Position numbers and translations under genes: made by a program. From the NCBI RefSeq assembly GCF_014200505.1, contig NZ_JACHBX010000003.1, forward strand, positions 496,001 to 560,000: a stretch of 64,000 nt of DNA. The letters are read 5' to 3'. Every line of letters starts with the position of its first letter. Within the stretch, counting starts at the first letter, position 1. Source of the stretch: Massilia aurea (GTDB lineage Bacteria; Pseudomonadota; Gammaproteobacteria; Burkholderiales; Burkholderiaceae_D). Of this stretch, positions 7,550 to 16,578 are shown piece after piece. The notes beneath the pieces were generated by a model. The model made no database searches and was not told where the DNA came from. It saw only the letters and a program-made list of their open reading frames with translations.

Positions 7550-9514
7550 TTAGCGGCTGATCGACAGCAGCGTGTCGAAGATGGTGCCGGCAATCTGCAT
7601 GACCTTGCTCGACGCCTGATAGGCCTGCTGGTACTTGATGAGATTGGCCGCTTCTTCATCGAGATTCACGCCCGAGACATCGGCCTGGGCGCCGGTGGCC
7701 TGCGCCAGCAAGGCATTGCCGGCCTGCGCATTGACCTGCACTTCGCGCGTCTTGTTGCCCACCTGGCTGACCATCTGCGCATACGACGACGTCAACGTGG
7801 CGGTGCCGTTGTTGAAGATATTCTTGGTCTGCAATTCGCCTAGCGCAGCGATATTGCGGGTGTCGCCCACGCCACTGCTGTTGCCCTGGATCTTGAACTG
7901 GTCGCCGTTTTTAGGTTTTCCGCTCAGCGTGATGCTCACGCCATTGAAGCTGTAGGTCGCACCGTCGACGTAGCTGGCGGCCGGGTCGAAGGTGATCGGT
8001 TTGCCAGCGCTGTCCGTCATGGTGACAGTGCTGCCTGCCGGGAAGCCGGTCAGGTTGCCCCCATTGAATTCGAGCGTCACCGGCAGTGCCGGCGGCGCAG
8101 TCAGGAAGTCCTTGCTGACTTTGCCTTCGCTGATCTTGGCCGTACCGGTATTGGTCAGCTCCATGCTGGTCATGATTGGGGCCGCAGCGGCGATCTGCGA
8201 GACATTATTGGCCAGCACCTTGAAGTTAGCAGCGCCGTCGATGGTCGGGCGCACCAGGAACGTATCCTTTTCGCGTGGATTTTTCTCGAAGGTGAATTCG
8301 ATGCCGTCAGCTTCTAACGTCGCCGCACCATTGGCACCGGGGGTTACCGGGCCAACTTCCTTGTTGTCGCTCAGACGCATTACACTGTACTTGCCGCCCT
8401 TGAACGTGACTTCGTAATCACTGTCCTTGAGCTTGCTCGGATCAGTTACTTTAGCGCTCAGTTCTGCGGCCGGATCGGTGCTGGTGCCTTTGGCGTTGTT
8501 AATGCTGGCGCCGACAAAAGCCGGCGCCACGTTGAAGAACGGCTGCCCCTTGTTGCCGTTCTGGTCCAGGCCCAGCTCGTGCTGTGCGTTGAATTCAAAG
8601 GCCATGCCAATCGCGATCTTGCCGAGCGCACTTTGAGCCGTGTCGAGCGTCTCGGTACGAAACTCGAGCAGGCCGCCCAGCTTGCCGCCGGAGAGCGCGC
8701 CATCGGGCAGCACCGCCACTTTCGAGCCCACCTGGTAACCCACTTCCATACGCGTGAGGTCGGTTGGCGAGACCATCGCCGCCAGCTGGAACGAGTCATT
8801 GCCCACCACCAGCGGCTGGCCGTTGCCGATGGAAATCGTCAGGCTGCTGTTGTCGCCCGGCGTGACGCTGGCCTTGACGAATTTGTTCAGTTCGAGCACG
8901 ACCTGGTCGCGCTGGTCGAGCAGGTCGTTCGGCGGGCGCGTGGCCGACGAGGCGAAATTGGAAATCTGCTCGTTGAGCTTGGCGATCTGCGTGCCGTAGG
9001 TGTTGATCGCGGTGACGCTCGCTTCGATTTCGCCATTCACGCCGGTGCGGATTTCGCCCAGGCGCGAATCGAGGTCCTGCAGGCGCGTGGCCAGCGTTTC
9101 GGCACTCGACAGCATCGCCTGGCGCGACGGCACCGACGCGCGGTTGGCAGCCATGTCCTGCACGCCCTTGAAGAAGCCCTGCATCGCCGGCGACAGGCCC
9201 GACGTGGTGTCGGCCAGCAGGTTGTCGATCTGCTTGATCTGCCCGTAGTACGACTCCAGGCCGCTGGTGCTGGCCTGGGCGTTACGCACCTGCGCATTCA
9301 GGAAATTGTCGCTGTAGCGCTTGATCTGTGCGATCTCGGTTCCGGTACCCAGGAAGCCGACACCCGTATCGAGCGCGGCCGACGTGGCCTGCACGACGGT
9401 CTGGCGCGAGAAACCCGCCACGTTCGCGTTGGCGATGTTGTGGCTGGTCGTGGCGAGGGCTGCCTGTGCTGCGTACAACCCGGTCTTACCGATGGCGAGG
9501 AGGCTACCTGACAT
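7550..9514 (-). CDS. flgK: Flagellar hook-associated protein FlgK (HAP1)
   Basis: A 654-residue protein with the axial-protein N-terminus (LLAIGKTGLYAAQAALATTS, then HNIANANVAGFSRQ) and a matching C-terminal helix (DEEAANLIKYQQAYQASSKV). FlgK is the first junction protein between hook and filament. Length is in the upper usual range, with an extended variable central domain. The start ATG at 9514 is preceded by a sigma-28 promoter about 30 bp upstream, so flgKL can be made as late genes independently of the rod/hook genes. FlgN is the expected export chaperone. Confidence 0.95.
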   Translation of the reverse strand: MSGSLLAIGKTGLYAAQAALATTSHNIANANVAGFSRQTVVQATSAALDTGVGFLGTGTEIAQIKRYSDNFLNAQVRNAQASTSGLESYYGQIKQIDNLLADTTSGLSPAMQGFFKGVQDMAANRASVPSRQAMLSSAETLATRLQDLDSRLGEIRTGVNGEIEASVTAINTYGTQIAKLNEQISNFASSATRPPNDLLDQRDQVVLELNKFVKASVTPGDNSSLTISIGNGQPLVVGNDSFQLAAMVSPTDLTRMEVGYQVGSKVAVLPDGALSGGKLGGLLEFRTETLDTAQSALGKIAIGMAFEFNAQHELGLDQNGNKGQPFFNVAPAFVGASINNAKGTSTDPAAELSAKVTDPSKLKDSDYEVTFKGGKYSVMRLSDNKEVGPVTPGANGAATLEADGIEFTFEKNPREKDTFLVRPTIDGAANFKVLANNVSQIAAAAPIMTSMELTNTGTAKISEGKVSKDFLTAPPALPVTLEFNGGNLTGFPAGSTVTMTDSAGKPITFDPAASYVDGATYSFNGVSITLSGKPKNGDQFKIQGNSSGVGDTRNIAALGELQTKNIFNNGTATLTSSYAQMVSQVGNKTREVQVNAQAGNALLAQATGAQADVSGVNLDEEAANLIKYQQAYQASSKVMQIAGTIFDTLLSISR

Positions 9515-9541
9515 AATTTTTTTCTCTCTGTGACAGTACAG

Positions 9542-9568
9542 TCAACGGCAGGTTTTCAGAAAACTTGA
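9542..9568 (-). promoter_or_regulatory. Sigma-28 (FliA) promoter for flgKL
   Basis: On the minus strand the site reads TCAAGTTT, 11 nt, GCCGTTGA, against the enterobacterial FliA consensus TAAAGTTT-N11-GCCGATAA. The -10 side lies about 28 bp before the flgK start codon. It fits late (class 3) expression of the hook-junction genes. Confidence 0.75.
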
Positions 9569-9612
9569 CGGTCTCTGGATAACATTAGCGTGTAGCGTGT
9601 CGCGTGTCGCGG

Positions 9613-9712
9613 GTAGGGTGGACGGGTCCCCCGTCCACGCGTTCAACGATCGTTAGTGCACCACAAAATTACGTTAATTTGAACGCGTGGACGGCACAGC
9701 CGCCCACCCTAC
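9613..9712. repeat. REP-like inverted-repeat pair between flgJ and flgK
   Basis: Two head-to-head copies of a palindromic unit. The left copy, GTAGGGTGGACGGG, ends in CCGTCCACGCGTTCAA; the right copy is its reverse complement, ending CCGCCCACCCTAC. Each unit forms a hairpin (TGGACGGG, 3 nt, CCCGTCCA in the left one) and about 35 bp separate them. The same unit recurs at 14124-14231, so this is a dispersed REP/BIME-type element. It could stabilise or terminate the upstream flgBCDEFGHIJ... transcript. Confidence 0.8.
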
Positions 9713-9729
9713 GGGACTGCATGCAAGGC

Positions 9730-10695
9730 TTACGCCAGCGAGTTTTTGATCAGGCGGGTCAGCTTGGCCGCGTAGTTCGGATCGGTCGCATAACCGGCGC
9801 GCTGCAGGCCCTGGGCAAAGGTGGCCGCGTCGCTGCTGCCGATGACTTTTTCGTAACGCGGGTTCTTCGCGATCATGTTCGCGTAATCGCGGAACGAATC
9901 GGCCGGGCTGTCGTAGGCGCGGAATTTCTCGACCCGCGTCTGCGGCTTGCCATTCACGTATTCGGTGGTGACGGCGGTGGCGACCTTGCCTTTCCAGCCC
10001 GCCCCGGCCTTGATGCCGAACAGGTTGTTGCTGTTGCTGCCATCGGCATTTTTGATCATGCGTTTGCCCCAGCCGGTCTCGAGCGCGGCCTGGCCCAGCA
10101 TGAACTTGGCCGGCACGCCGGTGGTCTGCTCGGCCGCATGGGCGTGCTCGTGCAGTTTTTCCTGGAACGCGCGCACGTGCGGCGCCTGGATGCGGCCCGT
10201 CTCGGTCGTTGCCGGCAGCGGCGGCGCCTTGCTGGCGGTAGCACTTGCTGCAGCACCCGCACCCAGCGCCGCGCCGTTGCCATACATGGCCGCAGCGTTG
10301 GTCAGCGACGGCGTCAGGCGGCCAGCGCCAGCGGCGGCATCGCCCCCCATGCCATCGGCGCCGATGGCCAGCGCCTGCTGCCCCATCTGGTTCGCGCTCA
10401 GCTGGCGCACCAGCACGTCGGCCAGACCGACACCGCGCTTGGCCAGGTTCTGGCTGGTCTGCTGGTCGAGCATCGTCGTGAAGGTCTTGGTCTGCTGGTT
10501 GTCCGTCATGCCTTCCTGGGGCGTGGCATCGCGCATGCTCTTCATCATCATGTTGATGAACATCGCCTCGAACTGGGTCGCCGCTTCTTTCATGGCGGCC
10601 GGCGTGCCGGCTTTCGCGCTGTTCTTCAGCCCGTTGAGGCTGTTGGTGTCGAGCGCGAGCTTGCTGGTCTGGTCAAGGTTGGGCGAGGCGATCAT
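9730..10695 (-). CDS. flgJ: Flagellar rod-assembly protein and peptidoglycan hydrolase FlgJ
   Basis: A 321-residue two-domain FlgJ. The N-terminal rod-binding domain (about 1-105) contains AATQFEAMFINMMMKSMR. An Ala/Gly-rich linker (about 115-155) leads to a C-terminal glucosaminidase domain with HAHAAEQTTGVPAKF and the catalytic-glutamate motif ALETGWGK. It digests peptidoglycan so that the rod can pass, and caps the growing rod. It starts 15 bp after flgI and belongs to the same operon. The fused enzyme domain is the arrangement of beta- and gammaproteobacteria. Confidence 0.95.
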   Translation of the reverse strand: MIASPNLDQTSKLALDTNSLNGLKNSAKAGTPAAMKEAATQFEAMFINMMMKSMRDATPQEGMTDNQQTKTFTTMLDQQTSQNLAKRGVGLADVLVRQLSANQMGQQALAIGADGMGGDAAAGAGRLTPSLTNAAAMYGNGAALGAGAAASATASKAPPLPATTETGRIQAPHVRAFQEKLHEHAHAAEQTTGVPAKFMLGQAALETGWGKRMIKNADGSNSNNLFGIKAGAGWKGKVATAVTTEYVNGKPQTRVEKFRAYDSPADSFRDYANMIAKNPRYEKVIGSSDAATFAQGLQRAGYATDPNYAAKLTRLIKNSLA

Positions 10696-10710
10696 GGCGT
10701 GTCTCTTGAA

Positions 10711-11823
10711 TTAGATGATTTCGAGCTCGGCGCGCAGCGAACCGGCGGCCTTGAGCGCTTGCAGGATGGCGAGCAAGTCTTGCGGGGTGGTGCCGATCGA
10801 GTTCATCGCCTTGACCACTTCGGCCAGCGATGCCCCGCCCTTCACGTTGATCATCTGGCCGGGTTCTTTCTTGATCTCGACCGACTGGTTCTGCGTGACG
10901 ACGGTCTGGCCGCCGGCCAGGGCGTTCGGCTGGCTCACCTGCGTATCGGAGCCAATCGTGATCGACAGGTTGCCGTGCGAAATCGCGCAGTTGTCGAGCA
11001 TCACGGCGCGGTTCATCACGACCGACCCGGTGCGCGCGTTCATGATGACCTTGGCCGAGGCCAGCGGCTGATTGACGTCGATCTGTTCCAGCATGCCCAG
11101 GAAAGCGACGCGCTGGTCGCTCGACGACGGCGTGCGCACGCGCACCACACGGCCGTCCAGGGCCGTGGCGATGCCAGGCCCGAACTGGTCGTTGACGGCG
11201 TCGACGACACGCGCGGCGGTGGCGAAATCGGTCTCTTTCAGCTCCAGGCGAATCTGGTTGTTCTCGCCCAGGTTCGATGCGACGGCGCGCTCGACCGTGG
11301 CGCCGGCCGAGATACGACCGACGGCCAGGTGATTGACCTGCACCTGCGCGCCGCCGCCCTGCGCCTGCACGCCCACGCCGCCGACCACCAGGTTGCCCTG
11401 GGCCATGGCGTAGACCTGGCCATCGGCGCCATGCAGCGGCGCCATCAACAGCGTGCCGCCGCGAAGGCTTTTGGCGTTACCGATCGACGACACGGTGATG
11501 TCGAGCGTCTGGCCCGGCTGGGCAAATGCCGGCAGCGAGGTCGTGACCATGACGGCCGCCACGTTCTTCAGTTGCAGCTGGGTGCCGGCCGGCAGGTTGA
11601 CGCCCTTCTGTTGCAGCATCGCGCGGATCGACTGCACGGTGAATGGCGTCTGGCTGGTCTGGTCGCCGGTGCCGTCCAGGCCCACGACGATGCCGTAGCC
11701 GGACAACTGGTTCTGACGCACGCCGGCGATGGTGGCCAGGTCCTTCAGGCGCTCGGCCTGGGCCAGGGGGGCGATGCCGCCAAAGGCAGCAACCAGCAGG
11801 ACAACGGAAGCAAATTTACGCAT
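10711..11823 (-). CDS. flgI: Flagellar P-ring protein FlgI
   Basis: A 370-residue protein with a cleavable signal peptide (MRKFASVVLLVAAFGGIAPL, cut about after AQA). It contains the conserved opening ERLKDLATIAGVRQNQLSGY and later GTLLMAPLHGADGQVYAMAQ, typical of FlgI. It forms the P ring around the rod in the peptidoglycan layer and is secreted by Sec; FlgA is its assembly chaperone. It starts 12 bp after flgH stops. Length and ends match the family and nothing looks unusual. Confidence 0.95.
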   Translation of the reverse strand: MRKFASVVLLVAAFGGIAPLAQAERLKDLATIAGVRQNQLSGYGIVVGLDGTGDQTSQTPFTVQSIRAMLQQKGVNLPAGTQLQLKNVAAVMVTTSLPAFAQPGQTLDITVSSIGNAKSLRGGTLLMAPLHGADGQVYAMAQGNLVVGGVGVQAQGGGAQVQVNHLAVGRISAGATVERAVASNLGENNQIRLELKETDFATAARVVDAVNDQFGPGIATALDGRVVRVRTPSSSDQRVAFLGMLEQIDVNQPLASAKVIMNARTGSVVMNRAVMLDNCAISHGNLSITIGSDTQVSQPNALAGGQTVVTQNQSVEIKKEPGQMINVKGGASLAEVVKAMNSIGTTPQDLLAILQALKAAGSLRAELEII

Positions 11824-11835
11824 GGGTAGGGCCTT

Positions 11836-12483
11836 TTAGAACGGCAGCATCGACAGGAAGAACCGCGACAGCATCGACGTCACTTCGGCGCGATCGAGTC
11901 GGCTGTTGGTGCGGTATTCGACGCGCGCATCGGCGATCACGTTGGACGAGACCATATTGCCGGCCTGGATCGTGTCGGGGCTGACCATGCCCGAGAAGCG
12001 GATGAACTCGGTGCCCTTGTTCATCGCGACCTGCTTTTCGCCAGCCACGATCAGGTTACCGTTCGGCAGCACTTCGGTGACGGTCACCCCGATCGTGCCG
12101 GTGAAATTGTTCGACGCGCTCTGGTTGTCGCCATCGGCAAACTTGGTGCCCGATTCCAGCGCCACGCCGGCGCCAATCACGCCAGCCAGCAAGCCCGGGC
12201 TGGTGAAGCTCGCGCTGCCGCTCTTGTTGCCCGAACTCGCGCCGGCCTTGGTCGCCGACGTGCGCTCGCTGATATTGACGGTCAAGAGGTCGCCGATATG
12301 ACGGGCGCGGCGGTCTTCGAACATTGGCCGGTAGCTGTTGACGTTGAAGATCGCGCCATCGGTAGCCGGGGCGCCGTCGACCAGCATCGGACGCGCGCTG
12401 GTCGGGCCCTGCACGATGGTGGTGGGGGTGGCGGCGCAACCGGCAAGCAGTACCAGCGCAGCGAACGAAGTCAGGATTTTCAT
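11836..12483 (-). CDS. flgH: Flagellar L-ring lipoprotein FlgH
   Basis: A 215-residue lipoprotein: the signal peptide ends in the lipobox LLAGCA, so Cys15 should be acylated. The blocks LFEDRRARHIGDLLTVNISE (as MFEDRRARHIGDLLTVNI here), SGMVSPDTIQAGNMVSS and ADARVEYRTN are FlgH hallmarks. It forms the L ring in the outer membrane. It is 15 bp from flgG and 12 bp from flgI, in the same operon. Confidence 0.95.
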   Translation of the reverse strand: MKILTSFAALVLLAGCAATPTTIVQGPTSARPMLVDGAPATDGAIFNVNSYRPMFEDRRARHIGDLLTVNISERTSATKAGASSGNKSGSASFTSPGLLAGVIGAGVALESGTKFADGDNQSASNNFTGTIGVTVTEVLPNGNLIVAGEKQVAMNKGTEFIRFSGMVSPDTIQAGNMVSSNVIADARVEYRTNSRLDRAEVTSMLSRFFLSMLPF

Positions 12484-12498
12484 GATGGCTGTAGAAAA

Positions 12499-13281
12499 TT
12501 AAAGCTGTGACAGTTTTTGCAGCATCTGGTCGGATGTCGTGATCGCCTTGCTGTTGATCTCGTAGGCGCGCTGGGTCTGGATCATCGCGACCATTTCCTC
12601 GACCACGTTGACGTTCGACGATTCGACATAACCCTGCATGATGTTGCCGGCGCCATTGGTGCCCGGCACGTTCAGGTTGGGGTTACCGGAGGCGGTGGTT
12701 TCGGTGTACAGGTTCTCGCCGCGCGACTCGAGGCCGGCCGGGTTGATGAAGGTGGCCAGTTGCAAGGCGCCGATCTGGGTGGTACCGGTTTCGCCGGCGA
12801 CATTGACCGATACGGTGCCGTCACGGCCGACCGTGATCGACTGGGCATTGATTGGCACGGTGATCGGCGGCTGGATGACAAAGCCGCTCGAGGTCACGAG
12901 CTGACCGTTCTGGTCTTTCTGGAACGAGCCGTCACGGGTGTAGGCCTGGGTGCCGTCCGGCATCAGGACCGGAAAGTAGCCAGGACCGTTGACCATCACG
13001 TCCTTGTCGTTGCCGGTCAGCTGGGGATTACCCTGGGTGTGGATGCGCTCGGTAGCGACGGTGCGCACACCGGTACCGATCTGCAGGCCCGACGGCAGAT
13101 TGGTCTGCTGGGACGATTGTGCACCTGGCTGGCGCACGTTCTGGTACAGCAAGTCCTCGAACACGGCGCGCGACTTCTTGAAGCCGTTGGTGCTGACGTT
13201 GGCGAGGTTGTTCGAGATGACGTCGAGATTGGTCTGCTGGGCTTCCAGGCCGGTCTTGGCGATGTAGAGCGAACGGATCAT
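12499..13281 (-). CDS. flgG: Flagellar distal rod protein FlgG
   Basis: A 260-residue rod protein starting [20 protein letters not shown] with [13 protein letters not shown], and ending [20 protein letters not shown] plus the C-terminal helix. These are the standard N- and C-terminal axial motifs, and the 260-residue length is diagnostic of FlgG. It forms the distal rod that passes through the P and L rings. It follows flgF by 64 bp, a slightly wider gap than elsewhere in the operon. Confidence 0.96.
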   Translation of the reverse strand: MIRSLYIAKTGLEAQQTNLDVISNNLANVSTNGFKKSRAVFEDLLYQNVRQPGAQSSQQTNLPSGLQIGTGVRTVATERIHTQGNPQLTGNDKDVMVNGPGYFPVLMPDGTQAYTRDGSFQKDQNGQLVTSSGFVIQPPITVPINAQSITVGRDGTVSVNVAGETGTTQIGALQLATFINPAGLESRGENLYTETTASGNPNLNVPGTNGAGNIMQGYVESSNVNVVEEMVAMIQTQRAYEINSKAITTSDQMLQKLSQL

Positions 13282-13345
13282 TGCATTCTCCTATTGGTGG
13301 CAGGCGAATGCCTCCACGGACAATAGAATTATGCAGCGGCAACAC

Positions 13346-14086
13346 TTAATTCAAAGCGAGGAGTTGGGTGGCTTTCGCCGCGTTGTTCTCGGCGTTCTTC
13401 AGCAGGCTCATTTGCGTGTCAAAAGAACGTGCCAGAGCAATCATGTCGACCATGCAATCGACCGGATTGACGTTGCTGCCCTCGAGCGCTCCGCCTGCGA
13501 CCTGCACGGTCGGATCGGCCTGAACAGGCGCGCCGTTCTTGACGCGAAACAGCCCATCATCGCCGCGCACCATGTCGCCCTGGGGCGGATTGACCAGCTT
13601 CAGGCGGCCGATTACCGCCGGCGCAGCCGGCGTGTCGACGTTCGAGATGGTCGAGATGGTGCCGTCACTGCCGATCATCACCGTGGCGTCGGGCGGGACC
13701 GTGATCGGCCCGCCTTCGCCTGCAATCGTCTGGCCACCCGGCGTTTGCAGCACGCCGTTCGGGCTCATCTGGAGCGCACCGTTGCGGGTGTAGGCCTCGG
13801 TACCATCCGGCATCTGCAGCGCCAGCCAGCCCTGCCCTTTCACCGCCACATCCAGATCGCGCCCCGTGGCCTGCAGCGGACCGGCGGCGAAGTCGTTGCC
13901 GGCGGTCGAGTCGACGACGAACGCGCGCGTCGGCATGCCCGGCCCCTGCACCGGCGCCGCGCGGAACATGTCGATCTGGGCGCGAAAGCCCGTCGTGCTC
14001 ACGTTGGCCAGGTTGTTGGACGTCGTGGCTTGCTGCTCGAGGATGTGCTTGGCGCCGGAGGCGGCGGTGTAGATCAGGCGGTCCAT
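13346..14086 (-). CDS. flgF: Flagellar proximal rod protein FlgF
   Basis: A 246-residue rod protein with MDRLIYTAASGAKHILEQQA and [14 protein letters not shown] at the N-terminus and GSNVNPVDCMVDMIALARSF near the C-terminus, as expected for FlgF. It belongs to the proximal rod with FlgB and FlgC. The 160-bp gap between flgE and this gene holds a REP-like inverted-repeat pair, so translation of flgF is uncoupled from flgE. Confidence 0.95.
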   Translation of the reverse strand: MDRLIYTAASGAKHILEQQATTSNNLANVSTTGFRAQIDMFRAAPVQGPGMPTRAFVVDSTAGNDFAAGPLQATGRDLDVAVKGQGWLALQMPDGTEAYTRNGALQMSPNGVLQTPGGQTIAGEGGPITVPPDATVMIGSDGTISTISNVDTPAAPAVIGRLKLVNPPQGDMVRGDDGLFRVKNGAPVQADPTVQVAGGALEGSNVNPVDCMVDMIALARSFDTQMSLLKNAENNAAKATQLLALN

Positions 14087-14123
14087 GGTCTTATTCCTTG
14101 TGTGGTGCGGCGGTGCGAATGGT

Positions 14124-14231
14124 GGTTGGACGCGTGGACGGGAAACCCGTCCACCCTACGTGATCAATGCAAACGTACATTATCGATAACGTAGGGTGGA
14201 CGGCTCCGCCGTCCACGCGTTCAATCCAACC
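14124..14231. repeat. REP-like inverted-repeat pair between flgF and flgE
   Basis: A near-perfect large palindrome. The left half runs GGTTGGA, CGCGTGGACGGG, AAA, CCCGTCCACCCTACG; the right half is its reverse complement ending CCGTCCACGCGTTCAATCCAACC with a few changes. About 30 bp lie between. The unit is the same as at 9613-9712. It lies in the flgE-flgF gap and could affect mRNA processing inside the operon. Confidence 0.85.
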
Positions 14232-14246
14232 GTGCATCATCAATCA

Positions 14247-15800
14247 TTAACGCAGGTTCACCAGCGTCTGCAGCACCGAGTCCTGCGTCTTGATCGTTTG
14301 CGCATTGGCTTGGTAGACGCGCTGCGCGGTGATCATGTTGACCAGCTCGGCGGTCAGGTCGACGCTCGATGCTTCGGTGGCCGACGCTTGCAGCACGCCC
14401 AGGCCACCGGTACCGGCAGTGCCCATCAGCGGAACGCCGGACTGCGACGATTCGGCCCAGGCATTGTTGCCCAGCGGCTGCAGGCCGTTCGGATTGGTGA
14501 AGTTGGCAAGCACGACCTGGCCCAGGACCTTGGTCTGGCCATTGCTGTACTGGCCCAGGATGCTGCCGTCTGCGCCGGTGGAGAAGCGCTGCAGCGAACC
14601 CGGCTTGTAGCCGTCCTGCGCCAGGAACTTTTCGCTGGTGGTGGTGCCGTACTGGGTGGTGCCGGCAAAGTCGATATCCACTTCCAGAACCAGTTCGGCC
14701 CCAGTCGTCGGCACGATCGGAATTTTCACGTCCAGGAACTTGCCTGCGGTGCCCGTGCTGGCCAGGTTCAGCCCGCCATTGGTGTCGAACTTGAGCGTGC
14801 CGATCGATTGCGGCGCCATCTTGAGTGCCTTGGCAATCGCGGCGTCGATCTGCACCGGGGTGGCGCCCGGGATCGCTGCGGCGGCATCGGCGGCAGCGCG
14901 CACTTCGGCCAGATTGTCAGGCGTGGCAGGGGCATCGGTAGCAGGCGGGACGATGACACTTGCAGCGGCAACCACGGCATCGGCGGCGGCTTTCCCGTAG
15001 GCAGCAGCGGTAGTGGCCAGGTTAGCGGCCACTGGCGGCACGACCTTGCTGGCAGTATCCCAGGCGGTGCGGGCAGTGACGGCGGCCGGGTCGGTCTGGG
15101 CCTTGCCGATCGCACCGAGGGCGCCGAGCTCGGTGCCATCCTTGGCCGCATAGACATTCCAGGTGCCGTCACCGCTTGGCGACTTGACGTAGAAGGTCGA
15201 CAGCGTATGGGAGTTGCCCAGCGTGTCATACACGCTCATTGGCACCTGTTTGTTGTAGGTGTTTGGATCGGCCGGATCGAATTCGGTCTTTTTCGGCGTG
15301 CTGGCGCGCGAATCGAGCTGGAGCTGGATCTGCATTTCCGACGTGACCTTCGGCGGCTGATCGGCGGTATCGATCTTGAGCGGTACGGCGGTGCCGGCGG
15401 CCAGCAGGCCGTTGGCGCCCAGGCCGTAGCCGGTCAGCTTGGCGCCCTGGGCGTTGACGATGAAGCCCTCTTTGTCGAGCGAGAACTGGCCATTGCGCGA
15501 GTATTGCGTCACACCGGCCTGCTCGATACGGAAGAAACCGGCGCCGTTGATGGCGATGTCGAGCGGATTGCTCGAGGCTTCGACGTTACCCTGCGTGAAC
15601 TGCTGGGCGATGGCGGCAGTTTTCACGCCGATACCGGCAGTCATGCCGCCCGCGCCATTGAGCGCATTGGCGTAGACGTCGGCAAACTGGGTGGTCGACC
15701 CCTTGAAGCCGACTGTGCTGGCGTTGGCGATGTTGTTACCGATAACGTCCAGTGATTTGGCAGCAGCGTTCAAGCCGCTCAGGCCTTGTTGGAAAGACAT
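14247..15800 (-). CDS. flgE: Flagellar hook protein FlgE with Ala-rich insertion
   Basis: A 517-residue hook protein. The start is the ATG at 15800 (MSFQQGLSGLNAAAKSLDVI); the same frame is open further upstream to 16079, but that part overlaps flgD and has no FlgE features. The ends (NNIANASTVGFKGS; SVDLTAELVNMITAQRVYQA) are canonical. FlgE is usually about 400 residues. The excess is largely a block at about residues 230-330 (bases about 14811-15113), made mostly of Ala, Pro, Val and Asp with strings such as ATTAAAYGKAAADAVVAAAS, placed in the surface-exposed middle domains. It follows flgD by 41 bp. The insertion is in frame and bounded by normal FlgE sequence, so the gene is likely functional. 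Confidence 0.93.
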   Translation of the reverse strand: MSFQQGLSGLNAAAKSLDVIGNNIANASTVGFKGSTTQFADVYANALNGAGGMTAGIGVKTAAIAQQFTQGNVEASSNPLDIAINGAGFFRIEQAGVTQYSRNGQFSLDKEGFIVNAQGAKLTGYGLGANGLLAAGTAVPLKIDTADQPPKVTSEMQIQLQLDSRASTPKKTEFDPADPNTYNKQVPMSVYDTLGNSHTLSTFYVKSPSGDGTWNVYAAKDGTELGALGAIGKAQTDPAAVTARTAWDTASKVVPPVAANLATTAAAYGKAAADAVVAAASVIVPPATDAPATPDNLAEVRAAADAAAAIPGATPVQIDAAIAKALKMAPQSIGTLKFDTNGGLNLASTGTAGKFLDVKIPIVPTTGAELVLEVDIDFAGTTQYGTTTSEKFLAQDGYKPGSLQRFSTGADGSILGQYSNGQTKVLGQVVLANFTNPNGLQPLGNNAWAESSQSGVPLMGTAGTGGLGVLQASATEASSVDLTAELVNMITAQRVYQANAQTIKTQDSVLQTLVNLR

Positions 15801-15841
15801 GGTAATGCTCCAGTATAAGGTGAGAGAGTAAGCGGCCTGGC

Positions 15842-16558
15842 TTACAGAACTTGTTTGATGTCGGCGAGGGACACAGCGCCCTTGCCCGGCAGGTTCAGCT
15901 TGACGCCGTCCTTGCCATTCGTCGTGACGCTGGCCACGCTGTCGAATGACAGGGTCTTGGCGTCGGTGAGCTGTTCGCCCGCGCGTGTTGCGATCACGCG
16001 GAAGGTGTAGTTCCCATCTGGCAGCACGACCGGCTTGCCATTGGCGTCCAGGTTGTTCGGGTCGGGGATACCATCCCACGCAACCGGCACGATCCCGGCT
16101 TTCTGCTCGCCCAGATCGATCGCCGCCACATCCTTGCCCGTGGCCTTGTCGACGACCACGACCTGCAGCTTGTCGGCCGGGCTGTCCAGCTCGACGCCCA
16201 GGATCGCCTGGCTCTTCGACAGCAGGATGCCATTGCCTTCGACCAGCACGCCGTGGCCGATCAGATTGGTCGCCGACAACGATTCGCTCGACTGGTAGCT
16301 GGCCTTCAGCGACTCCAGCGTGGTATTGAGTTTGTTCACGCCGGTGACGGTCTGCAGCTGGGCCAGCTGGCTCGTCATCTGCGCGTTGTCCATCGGATTG
16401 AGCGGATCCTGGTTCTTCAACTGGGTCACGAGCAGCGTCATGAACTTGTCGGTGTCGGCCTGGACGCCATCTTCGGCGGTCTTCGCCTTGGCGTTCATGG
16501 TTGCCTGCAGGCTGGAAATATCGGACGTTGCGGTCGAGCTGGTAATTGGGCTGGTCAT
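15842..16558 (-). CDS. flgD: Flagellar hook-capping protein FlgD
   Basis: A 238-residue hook cap. The N-terminal block DKFMTLLVTQLKNQDPLNPM with DNAQMTSQLAQLQTV is the FlgD signature; the rest carries the Ig-like/Tudor domains (VPVAWDGIPDPNNLDANGKP). It sits at the tip of the growing hook and guides FlgE subunits in, then is replaced by FlgK. It starts 20 bp after flgC. Confidence 0.95.
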   Translation of the reverse strand: MTSPITSSTATSDISSLQATMNAKAKTAEDGVQADTDKFMTLLVTQLKNQDPLNPMDNAQMTSQLAQLQTVTGVNKLNTTLESLKASYQSSESLSATNLIGHGVLVEGNGILLSKSQAILGVELDSPADKLQVVVVDKATGKDVAAIDLGEQKAGIVPVAWDGIPDPNNLDANGKPVVLPDGNYTFRVIATRAGEQLTDAKTLSFDSVASVTTNGKDGVKLNLPGKGAVSLADIKQVL

Positions 16559-16578
16559 GGTATCGATCTACGGGGCGC

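Noticed and set aside
9604..11829. A 741-codon open frame antisense to flgJ and flgI.
   Set aside because: It is a shadow of high third-position GC opposite two certain genes; its translation is His/Arg/Gly-rich and resembles no protein.
15801..16079. Upstream extension of the flgE frame by about 93 codons.
   Set aside because: It overlaps flgD on the same strand and lacks FlgE features; the ATG at 15800 gives the canonical N-terminus.
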